Assembly: GCA_964346275.1 (NCBI GenBank)
Contig: CAYFUR010000093.1
Coordinates: 1 to 14,467, forward strand
Source: CAYFUR01 sp964346275
GTDB taxonomy: Bacteria > Sumerlaeota > Sumerlaeia > SLMS01
Direction: 5' to 3'
DNA: 14,467 bases
Shown: one piece after another, positions 6,462 through 12,750 of the stretch
How the letters are laid out: each line of letters starts with the position of its first letter
Position numbering within the stretch: the first letter of the stretch is position 1
Program-made: the position numbers and the translations under genes
Notes under the pieces: generated by a model
The model's input: only the letters and a program-made list of their open reading frames with translations
Database searches by the model: none
What the model was told of the DNA's origin: nothing

Positions 6462-6860
6462 TTAAGGAAAGGCTCCTGGCGGCGAATGTCGCGCGATGCC
6501 CCGGGCGGGCCGGAGCGGGACCACTCGAACTGGCTTCTCGAGGCTCGCTGTCCAGCCAGAGCACCGGGGCGCGAACAGTGTCAAGTTCGGTCGTATCGCG
6601 AAGGATCACTTATTTTTTCGCCTGCAAACCCCGAGAGAGCTTTCCCTCGCCCCGGGAGGAGGCCTCCTCTTTTTGTCTCGATTGTTTTCGCATGTAAAAA
6701 ATCACAGCGAGCCGGGCACTTACCGTGGTAGAAGCGTCAATGTGGAAGGAGTTTCTTCTGCCCATGAAACCGTTGGACGAGGGAGAAGACTCCACACGCC
6801 AACTCGCAACAGTTGCCGGTGCTTCCGGGCCGGGGAAAAAAGCAGGCGGCAACAAGCCGT
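6462..6860. other. Divergent spacer between murA and the sigma factor gene
   Basis: About 400 bp with no gene I can support. It must hold promoters for murA (minus) and the sigma operon (plus). An inverted pair CTGGCT/AGCCAG lies at 6530-6535 and 6554-6559. Near 6656 there is a GC palindrome followed by Ts. On the minus strand a TTGACA-like hexamer occurs in the complement of 6580-6585 but has no convincing -10 at the right distance. Open frames beginning around 6725 and 6496 run into the sigma gene in other frames and look spurious. Confidence 0.5.
6656..6674 (+). terminator. Palindrome with T-tract (weak terminator-like site)
   Basis: GAGGAGGCCTCCTC (6656-6669) is a perfect palindrome followed by TTTTT. 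As RNA it can form a 5-bp stem with a GGCC loop. It lies upstream of the sigma gene in a divergent spacer, where a terminator would act on leader transcripts; equally it may be a protein-binding palindrome. Confidence 0.25.
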
Positions 6861-7448
6861 ATGGATGGAGACGCCCAGAGAATCGATCGCGAGACCTTTG
6901 TCCGTTTCCAGCGCGGAGACGAAGAGGCCGCCATGCGAATTGTCGAAGCCTATCAACACCGCCTTCTGGCGTTTCTGGCACTGCAGACGCGCGATCACGA
7001 CGCGGCGGAAGACATCGCCCAGGAAGCCTTTCTCGCCGCCTATCGCCAGCGGCGGAAAATCCAGGGCGAGGCCCAGTTGAAAGGATGGCTGTTTACGGTG
7101 GCTAACCGGCTGATGTGGAAACGCAAGACCCAGGACCGCCGGGCCCCGGCTTCTGGCGGGCCGGAATTCGACGAAGCCCGGGAGACGGCGGCGGAGGAGC
7201 CCGCCGCGCGCCGCGAACTTGACCGCCATCAAATGCAAGCGGTGTTGCGGGACGCACTGGGAAAGCTGGCTCCGGCGGAACGCGACTTGGTGATGCTCCG
7301 CTACTTTGGGGAATTATCCATCAGGGAGCTTGCCGAAACCCTCAATATGCCCATGGGCACAGTTGGGGTGAAACTTGGGCGGACGCTCAAGAAGATGCGC
7401 GAGGAATTGAACCGCCAGGGCCTCGCGCCGGGAGATTTTCTCTCATGA
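6861..7448 (+). CDS. ECF-type RNA polymerase sigma factor
   Basis: A 195-residue sigma-70 family protein with only regions 2 and 4. Region 2 spans about 12-92, with HDAAEDIAQEAFLAAY (region 2.2, core binding) and LKGWLFTVANRLMWKRK (2.3-2.4). Region 4 spans about 125-181, with LAPAERDLVMLRYFGELSI and the helix-turn-helix ELAETLNMPMGTVGVKLGR that reads the -35 element. The linker (93-123) is charged and low complexity. A TTG at 6813 could add 16 residues, but ATG 6861 gives the usual ECF N-terminus. Its stop overlaps the start of the FecR-like gene by 4 bp (ATGA), so translation is probably coupled, and that neighbour is the likely regulator. Target promoters are unknown. Confidence 0.93.
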   Translation: MDGDAQRIDRETFVRFQRGDEEAAMRIVEAYQHRLLAFLALQTRDHDAAEDIAQEAFLAAYRQRRKIQGEAQLKGWLFTVANRLMWKRKTQDRRAPASGGPEFDEARETAAEEPAARRELDRHQMQAVLRDALGKLAPAERDLVMLRYFGELSIRELAETLNMPMGTVGVKLGRTLKKMREELNRQGLAPGDFLS

Positions 7449-8269
7449 CTGATCGGGACAAGATGGATATCACACCGTCGGACGCGGAGATGGACGCGCT
7501 GTTGCGCCGCTTCGCCGACGAGGCTTCCCAAGAGCAAGCCGAGCGCGGAGCGTCGTTTCAGCAACGGATGCGCGGCGCGCTCCACCAGGCCGCCATGGAG
7601 GAACGGCAACGGCCAGAGGGCAGGCCTTCCTCCCGCCCGGCAAGGATTGAGTCTGTTTCTCCGCGCCGGAACCGGATTTATCCCCTCGCCGCGGCCGCGG
7701 CGCTTCTCATCGGGGTTGCTGCCTACTTTGTGCTGTCCGGCGGCGGGTCGGAAGAAGGGCTGGGCGAACTCGTTTTGGCCCAGGGCCGCGTGGAGGTTTT
7801 GTCCGGCGAAGCGGGAGCGGTGTCCATCGTCTCCGCACCGGATTCCGGCTTTGTCTATCGCCTCGACGCCGGCCGGATCCAACTCTTCGGGACAGAGAAT
7901 ACGGAACTGAGAATAATGGAAGAAGAGCGCGTTTTTCTCGAACAGGGCGAGGTTCTGGCCGTCGTGGAGGAAAACTCCGGCGATTTTGCCGTGGAGACAA
8001 GCCACGGCCGGGCGGAAGTGCTGGGTACGGTCTTCGGAGTCGAAACCGGGCCCGATGAAATGCAGGTTTATGTTGATCGAGGGAGCGTCCGTGTTGTGAA
8101 CTCTTCAGGCTCCATTGAACTCCCGGGCCGCGAGCAAGGCCGTGCCATGAAGGGGAGTCCCCCGGAGAAGCTGCCGGCCCAGGCCGAGGTTCCGCCCTGG
8201 GCGTGGGAATTACTCGACAACGCGGAAGGGATCGATTTAGGGGATTACTACCCCTCCGTAGTGCATTAG
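7445..8269 (+). CDS. FecR-like membrane protein, putative anti-sigma factor
   Basis: A 274-residue single-pass membrane protein: cytoplasmic part 1-78 (acidic and helical, MDALLRRFADEASQE), one transmembrane helix at about 79-98, and an outer domain rich in beta strands at about 108-235. The outer domain contains ETSHGRAEVLGTVFGVE and MQVYVDRGSVRV, matching the FecR domain's GT-x-F-x-V core. Family knowledge: FecR proteins hold or activate an ECF sigma factor through the N-terminal part and sense a signal through the periplasmic part. The 4-bp overlap with the sigma gene supports a cognate pair. No TonB-dependent receptor follows, unlike classical iron systems, so the input signal is probably different. 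A CxxC or zinc-binding anti-sigma motif is absent. GGGAG lies 10 nt before ATG 7445. Confidence 0.82.
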   Translation: MTDRDKMDITPSDAEMDALLRRFADEASQEQAERGASFQQRMRGALHQAAMEERQRPEGRPSSRPARIESVSPRRNRIYPLAAAAALLIGVAAYFVLSGGGSEEGLGELVLAQGRVEVLSGEAGAVSIVSAPDSGFVYRLDAGRIQLFGTENTELRIMEEERVFLEQGEVLAVVEENSGDFAVETSHGRAEVLGTVFGVETGPDEMQVYVDRGSVRVVNSSGSIELPGREQGRAMKGSPPEKLPAQAEVPPWAWELLDNAEGIDLGDYYPSVVH

Positions 8270-8293
8270 TCCGGAAACGGAGTGCGTATAGAC

Positions 8294-8968
8294 ATGATAA
8301 TTCAAAAATCGGCCGAAAGGCAAAAAGGACTGACTTTCATCGAGCTTTTGATCGTTGCGGCGATCATTGCGCTGCTTGCGGCGATTGCGCTGCCCAATTA
8401 CCTGGAAGCGCATACGCGCAGCAAGGTGGCGGCGGCTTCAAACAACATTCGCGTGCTTTCCAACGCGCTCGAGGTCTATGCGCTGGACAACAATCATTAC
8501 CCGATGGCCCGGCGTGTTTTTCCCACAGACCGGCTGGGCATTCTGGCCGATATCCAACTCGATGCACTGCGCTCTCCCGTGGAATACGTCTCCGCTTCCT
8601 CATTCCACGATCCGTTTTCCAAGGCGCGGGAGATCAGTTACTTTCGCGAGCGTAACGGCGAGCCCGCGCCGCGCTCGCTGAATCCGGGCAAGGCTTTGCT
8701 GTATTACAATTATCGGTACCTCGCCGAGAGCTGGGGAATGCCCTGCCTGGAGCGCCACGGCGCGGCGGTGGTCAGCCTGGGCCCGGACCAGCAGGACTCC
8801 CTCGGGGCCTACCGGCCCTTCGATCCCTATTGTTTTTCCGGGATGTATCGTTCGAAGGAAGCCGGCTATCATCCCGTCAATACCGAATACGATCCGACCA
8901 ATGGAACCCTGAGCCAGGGCGACATCGCCGGGTTTGCCGGCACGGGCCGCATGCACAGCTATCAATAA
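8294..8968 (+). CDS. Prepilin-type N-terminal cleavage/methylation protein (pseudopilin-like)
   Basis: A 224-residue protein with a type IV prepilin signal: basic leader ending KG at 11-12, predicted cleavage G12/L13, then LTFIELLIVAA with the conserved Glu at +5 (E17), a hydrophobic helix and NYLEAHTRSKV. The globular part carries SNALEVYALDNNHYP, as in type II secretion GspG-like pseudopilins, and ends with YDPTNGTLSQGDI, a pattern I associate with large pseudopilin families of uncultivated PVC-like and related phyla. It should be processed by prepilin peptidase and sit in the inner membrane or a pseudopilus. A GTG at 8282 would add four residues, but ATG 8294 has GGAG 11 nt upstream. It follows the FecR-like gene by 24 bp, so it is probably in the same operon. 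No secretion ATPase or PilC is nearby, so its role may be surface display rather than a core pilus. Confidence 0.88.
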   Translation: MIIQKSAERQKGLTFIELLIVAAIIALLAAIALPNYLEAHTRSKVAAASNNIRVLSNALEVYALDNNHYPMARRVFPTDRLGILADIQLDALRSPVEYVSASSFHDPFSKAREISYFRERNGEPAPRSLNPGKALLYYNYRYLAESWGMPCLERHGAAVVSLGPDQQDSLGAYRPFDPYCFSGMYRSKEAGYHPVNTEYDPTNGTLSQGDIAGFAGTGRMHSYQ

Positions 8969-9082
8969 AGAAAACGGCCCGGNNNNNNNNNNNNNNNNNN
9001 NNNNNNNNNNNNNNNNNNNNNNNNNNNNNNNNNNNNNNNNNNNNNNNNNNNNNNNNNNNNNNNNNNNNNNNNNNNNNNNNNN
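8969..9082. other. Convergent spacer with second 100-N assembly gap
   Basis: Fourteen bases follow the pseudopilin stop, ending in CGGCCCGG, then 100 Ns (8983-9082) reach the stop codon of the flavoprotein gene. No shared k-mer flanks this gap. The GC-rich end could be the first arm of a terminator hairpin. What lies in the gap is unknown. Confidence 0.9.
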
Positions 9083-10099
9083 TCAGGCGCTGACCGTCTT
9101 GCGCTCTTCCAGCAGGTTTTTCAGCCGCGGCAGCATCATCTCGCCGTGATGGCGCGAGTTCTCGATGAAGACGTGGCCGCTGATATTTCCATAGGTAATC
9201 ACGCCGGCAATGAACATACCCGGCACGTTGGTTTCGAGCGTGTCCGGATTGTGTTCCGGCTTGTTCGTTTCCGGCTCCAGTTCGATGCCCAGGCTCTTGA
9301 GATAATCCACCGGCGGATCGTAACCGAGCATGGGCAGGACAAAGTCGTTTTCGATCGTGACGACTTCACCATCTTCCTTTTCAATCTCCACCGTCTCCCA
9401 ATCGATGCGCTTCACATGCGCGCCGAGAAACGCTTTGATTTCGCCCTTTTTGATGCGGTTTTCAATATCCGGCCTGAGCCAGTATTTGACGCCGCGCCCC
9501 GTGAATTCCTTGCGGCGATAGCAGAGCGTCACATCCGCTCCGGCGCGCCAGAGCTGCAGCGCCGTTTCGATCGCGGAATTGCGTCCCCCAACCACAAGCA
9601 CCTTCTGGTCGAGATAATCATGCGGTTCTGTGTAGCGGTAGCTTACCTTTTCCAGTTCCGCGCCCGGAACATCCAGCTTGCGCGGGACGTCCCACGCCCC
9701 CACAGCCACCACGACGGAATAGGCATGAACGGTGGACTTGCGGCCGCCCTGGCGTTCCAATTCCACGGTAAAGACGCCGTTTTCCCCGCGCTCGACACCA
9801 TTGACCTTGATATAGGTCCGCACCTTCAAATGATGATAGCGAGCGAAGCCCGCGAGGTATTTCAGGTATTGCTGGCGGGAAGGTTTTTCATCGCTGATCC
9901 CCAGGGGAAAATCGGCGATTTCCAGGTTCTCGTTGGTGGAGAAAAAACGCATGAAGGTGGGATATTGCGCAATATGCCACGCGATGGGGCCTTGCTCGTA
10001 AACCTGGTAGTCGATCCCTTCCTGGTGGAGAGTGTGGGCGACAGCCAGGCCGGCGGGGCCCCCTCCGATAATGACAGTGTCCAGAATGTGTTCCGGCAT
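9083..10099 (-). CDS. YpdA-like FAD/NAD(P)-dependent oxidoreductase
   Basis: A 338-residue flavoprotein of the thioredoxin-reductase superfamily, YpdA branch. It has DTVIIGGGPAGLAVAH (FAD Rossmann motif, G12-G17), VLVVGGRNSAIETAL (NADPH site, 167-181), MLGYDPPVDYLKSLGIEL and a C-terminal FAD motif NVPGMFIAGVI, followed by FIENSRHHG, a YpdA hallmark. Family knowledge: YpdA reduces bacillithiol disulfide using NADPH and a cysteine in GGGPCGL (Cys14 in Staphylococcus). Here that residue is Ala16, the TrxR CxxC is also absent, and the only cysteine is Cys193, so the same chemistry is doubtful. The ATG at 10099 has GAGG just upstream and begins directly before the FAD motif; an upstream in-frame extension to 10186 lacks support. 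Gene is divergent from the thioredoxin-fold gene; its stop abuts the gap. Confidence 0.88.
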   Translation of the reverse strand: MPEHILDTVIIGGGPAGLAVAHTLHQEGIDYQVYEQGPIAWHIAQYPTFMRFFSTNENLEIADFPLGISDEKPSRQQYLKYLAGFARYHHLKVRTYIKVNGVERGENGVFTVELERQGGRKSTVHAYSVVVAVGAWDVPRKLDVPGAELEKVSYRYTEPHDYLDQKVLVVGGRNSAIETALQLWRAGADVTLCYRRKEFTGRGVKYWLRPDIENRIKKGEIKAFLGAHVKRIDWETVEIEKEDGEVVTIENDFVLPMLGYDPPVDYLKSLGIELEPETNKPEHNPDTLETNVPGMFIAGVITYGNISGHVFIENSRHHGEMMLPRLKNLLEERKTVSA

Positions 10100-10275
10100 G
10101 ATTCCTCGCTCTTTTTGAAAGTTGCGTGGTATTCTATCCCACGATGAGGGAATAATTCCCTTGGAGATCATCGGTTGCGGGTGCAAATTCCTTGCCCGCG
10201 TCCTGGCGCGGGCCGATTATCGGTTCGGCAGCAGCCAGGAAACTGAAACTTCTACCTTTCCGAGAGGATCAGGCC
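10100..10275. promoter_or_regulatory. Divergent regulatory region with inverted repeats
   Basis: This 176-bp spacer serves the flavoprotein gene (minus) and the exported thioredoxin-fold gene (plus). It contains the palindrome GGGAAT-A-ATTCCC (10148-10160), an operator-like site, and two alternative hairpins: GCGGG (10177-10181) with CCCGC (10195-10199), or GCCCGCG (10194-10200) with CGCGGGC (10207-10213). The two share an arm, so they exclude each other. No T-tract follows. No confident -10/-35 pair was found. Confidence 0.4.
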
Positions 10276-11760
10276 ATGCGTCAGATGGCAACGCGTATCG
10301 CAAGAGCGGGCCTTACAGGGGCAGCGATGCTGCCGATCGCCTTGCAGGCGGAAACGCTGATTATCGAGGCCCACAGCGAAGGCGAGAACCGCCAGTATTA
10401 TTCAGAACCAACCGGTGAGTGGCAAGACCACGGCACAAGCAGCCTGGCCGAGGGCCTGTCGGTGGAAACGCGCTCGCGGATTCTGCTTCCTGATGCCGAC
10501 GGCGATCTTGATGGCTCGGCCCGTTTTGCCCCAACGCTCCAGGAATCGGGCACCTACGCCATGGACATCACCTGGCCCCAGGATTCCAACGCCGCCGGAA
10601 CAACGATCCGCGTGAATGGCCCCGGCGTCGAAGATTCGATGATCATGAACTTTACGCCGGGAACAATCGCCGAGGGCGCTGAGAATCGGTGGGTGCGCGT
10701 GGGCTCTTATACATTGCCGGAAAATGCGGAGGTTCAGGTCACCCTCGATGCAAATACCTCCCAGGGCCCGGTGGACGACATGGCGGATTACGCCCTCGCG
10801 CTTTCGGCCATGCGGTTCAGCAATGAAGACCTTGGGGCGGCCGATCCGCCGGTCCTGAGCCGTGATGCAGTGACTGTTGGCGAGGCCATTGATCCGCCCT
10901 TCGACACGCCTCCGGAAACCGTGGATAACCTGGAAGAAGAAAGCCCCTTCACCACCGATGCGGAAGTGGATGCCCAGCCCGAATCCCCCTTTGCCCAGGA
11001 CGATCCCTTTACCCAGTTCCCCGGCGAGGGCACCGAGTTGTCGCCCTTTGTTCTCGGTGAAGGAGAGACGGCGGAGGAGGATCCCTTCGAGGAATTCCCC
11101 ACGGAAAGCCCCTTTGCCCAGGCGCCGCAGGATCAACAGGCGCCCAGCCCCTTTGAAGGAACGGAAACGCAACCGGACCCGTTTGAGCGGGCCCAGGCCC
11201 AACCGCAGGAGGGCCCCGGCCCCTTTCAGCAGGAAGGCACCGAAGAAGTTCCCAGTCCCTTCGGTGAAGCGGAAACGGCTCCCGGCGCTCCGCAGGACGC
11301 GGGAGAGGCCTTCGACGTTCCTGGCGAGCAGATGACCCAGCAGCCGGAAGCGGAAGCGGCCGTGCAGAGCCAGCCACAAGTCGTGACGCCGGCGGCGGAA
11401 CCCCCGCAGCTTGCGGACCTGGATTTCCACAGTAGCATTGCCCAGGCGAAAGAGGCCGCCCGGGAGACGGGCAAGCCCGTGTTGATTCTTTTCTCGGGAG
11501 ATTCCACCCAGGCCAACACCTTCGAGCGCCTCATGCGCCAGGAGCGCGTGGCTGATAAGCTCGATGAGTTCGAGTTGGTCCGGATCACCTACCGCGAGAA
11601 TCGGCCTCTGGCACGGGAATACGCGGTGACTTCCTTCCCTTACATCGTGGTCCTTAATCGCCTTGGATACACCATCGGCCACTTGCTGCCCAAGCGCGAA
11701 GCGGATCCGTTGATCTCCGAACTCTCGAACTATACCCAGCGATTCTACGAGGATCTGTAA
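10276..11760 (+). CDS. Exported protein: golvesin-like domain, PF-repeat linker, CxxC-less thioredoxin fold
   Basis: A 494-residue protein in three parts. A signal peptide (MRQMATRIARAGLTGAAMLP..., cleavage likely after ALQA, residue 25) sends it out of the cytoplasm. Residues about 45-181 look like a golvesin/CBD-type beta sandwich: SARFAPTLQESGTYAMDITWP, NRWVRVGSYTLPENAEVQVTLDA and DYALALSAMRF fit that family's pattern. Residues about 205-375 are acidic, Pro/Gln/Glu-rich and probably disordered, with eleven PF dipeptides, mostly SPF or DPF, 6-14 residues apart. Residues about 380-494 are a thioredoxin fold (GKPVLILFSGDS, TSFPYIVVLNRLG with cis-Pro P455), but the CxxC position reads TQAN (411-414) and the whole protein has no cysteine, so it cannot be a disulfide oxidoreductase. 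AGGAT precedes ATG 10276. The SirB1-like gene follows after 22 bp. A scaffold or protein-binding role is an inference. Confidence 0.8.
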   Translation: MRQMATRIARAGLTGAAMLPIALQAETLIIEAHSEGENRQYYSEPTGEWQDHGTSSLAEGLSVETRSRILLPDADGDLDGSARFAPTLQESGTYAMDITWPQDSNAAGTTIRVNGPGVEDSMIMNFTPGTIAEGAENRWVRVGSYTLPENAEVQVTLDANTSQGPVDDMADYALALSAMRFSNEDLGAADPPVLSRDAVTVGEAIDPPFDTPPETVDNLEEESPFTTDAEVDAQPESPFAQDDPFTQFPGEGTELSPFVLGEGETAEEDPFEEFPTESPFAQAPQDQQAPSPFEGTETQPDPFERAQAQPQEGPGPFQQEGTEEVPSPFGEAETAPGAPQDAGEAFDVPGEQMTQQPEAEAAVQSQPQVVTPAAEPPQLADLDFHSSIAQAKEAARETGKPVLILFSGDSTQANTFERLMRQERVADKLDEFELVRITYRENRPLAREYAVTSFPYIVVLNRLGYTIGHLLPKREADPLISELSNYTQRFYEDL

Positions 11761-11782
11761 GGATTACCACGCCGGAGGCGGA

Positions 11783-12664
11783 ATGTCGGACTTTTCAGAA
11801 CCGGATGATCAAGATCGCCATCTTGAGGCGTTTCAGCAGTCGCTGGAAAACCTGAACGAACGGGGCGGGGTGTTTCACTCCGCCCTGTTGATTTCCGGTT
11901 TGATCGAGCCGGATCTCAGCCCCGGCTGGGCCGACGCGTGGTATGATGTGCTCGATCGCTGGGTGGCGGAAGTCTCTCCCCACCTCGCCAGCGCCGTGGC
12001 CGACGAAGAGCGGATCGCGCGCCTGGCCGAGTTCTTTTGTACCGATCTTGGCTTTCGCGGAGCGGGCCAGGCTTTTCACCATCCACAAAACAGCGCGCTG
12101 ACCTATGTCATGTCTGCCCGCGAAGGGTTGCCCATCACCCTCTCCGTTCTCCTGTCCGCCATGGGCGAGCGCCTCGGCCTGGATCTGTTCGGCGTGGCCG
12201 CCCCCGGCCATTTTCTCACCGGAACCGAGGTTTCCGGCCGCCGCATCTATATCGATCCCTTCAACGAATGCACGATTCTGGAACACTCCGAGGCCATCGA
12301 TCTCGTCCAGCGCGTCACCAATCTGCCTCCCGCGCTGATCGAATCGACACTGGAGCCCGCGGCCCCCCGCGACATCATTGTGCGGATGCTGAATAACCTG
12401 AAAGTCGCCTATCTGCGACAGAACAATCTGACCCAGCTGCTGCCAACGCTGACCTGGATGCTGGTCGTCGATCCCGACAACGCCACCGAGCGCCGCAACC
12501 GGGGTGTCTTGAATCTCCGCGCGGGACGCAAGGAAGAAGGCGCCAGGGACCTGCTCCGCTACCTGGAACTCGACCCCCAGGCGGACGACCTGGACGTGAT
12601 TTACGACGAAGCGCGCCGGGCAAAGAAAAGCCGCGAAGAGGGCGAAGAAGGCCCGTTCGACTGA
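11783..12664 (+). CDS. SirB1-family protein: inactive-type transglutaminase-like domain plus TPR
   Basis: A 293-residue soluble protein. Residues about 45-200 match Transglut_core2: HPQNSALTYVMSAREGLPITLSVLL, GLDLFGVAAPGHFL and RRIYIDPFNE. Residues about 203-265 form tetratricopeptide-type helices (NNLKVAYLRQNN..., ERRNRGVLNLRAGRKEEGARDLLRYLELDP), as in the SirB1/YchA group. His143 and Asp158 of a transglutaminase-like triad are visible, but no cysteine sits at the nucleophile position before the PITLS helix, so catalysis is unlikely. No signal peptide; cytoplasmic. GGAGG (11774-11778) lies four bases before ATG 11783. It is probably co-transcribed with the exported protein upstream and followed by a terminator. 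Family function is not firmly established; protein interaction is the safest guess. Confidence 0.88.
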   Translation: MSDFSEPDDQDRHLEAFQQSLENLNERGGVFHSALLISGLIEPDLSPGWADAWYDVLDRWVAEVSPHLASAVADEERIARLAEFFCTDLGFRGAGQAFHHPQNSALTYVMSAREGLPITLSVLLSAMGERLGLDLFGVAAPGHFLTGTEVSGRRIYIDPFNECTILEHSEAIDLVQRVTNLPPALIESTLEPAAPRDIIVRMLNNLKVAYLRQNNLTQLLPTLTWMLVVDPDNATERRNRGVLNLRAGRKEEGARDLLRYLELDPQADDLDVIYDEARRAKKSREEGEEGPFD

Positions 12665-12692
12665 CCGGAGGCTTGCCAAGGCGCCGGTTTTT
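12664..12692 (+). terminator. Probable rho-independent terminator
   Basis: ACCGG (12664-12668) and CCGGT (12684-12688) pair around a GC-rich loop that can extend the stem across one mismatch, followed by TTTTT (12688-12692). It overlaps the last base of the SirB1-like stop codon and separates that operon from the permease gene. Confidence 0.5.
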
Positions 12693-12750
12693 GCTCACAA
12701 TAACAAAGCATCCCGATTTCAGGCAGAGCGATGGTCCAGGGGACTGATCC

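Noticed and set aside
6580..6585. TTGACA-like -35 box for murA on the minus strand
   Set aside because: No acceptable -10 hexamer 16-18 bp downstream, so it was not called as a promoter.
5568..6731. 387-codon plus-strand frame opposite murA
   Set aside because: Antisense shadow of a gene with all MurA catalytic residues; composition is His/Arg/Gly-rich without motifs.
6725..7105. Plus-strand frame beginning before the sigma gene
   Set aside because: Becomes an Arg-rich out-of-frame reading of the sigma gene; the first 50 codons have no recognisable similarity.
9146..10147. 333-codon plus-strand frame opposite the YpdA-like gene
   Set aside because: The minus strand carries both nucleotide-binding motifs in order; the plus frame is their complement.
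10402..11682. 426-codon minus-strand frame opposite the exported thioredoxin-fold gene
   Set aside because: Phe/Arg/Gly-rich mirror of the Glu/Pro/Gln linker; no signal peptide or motif, whereas the plus frame has a signal peptide and two folded domains.
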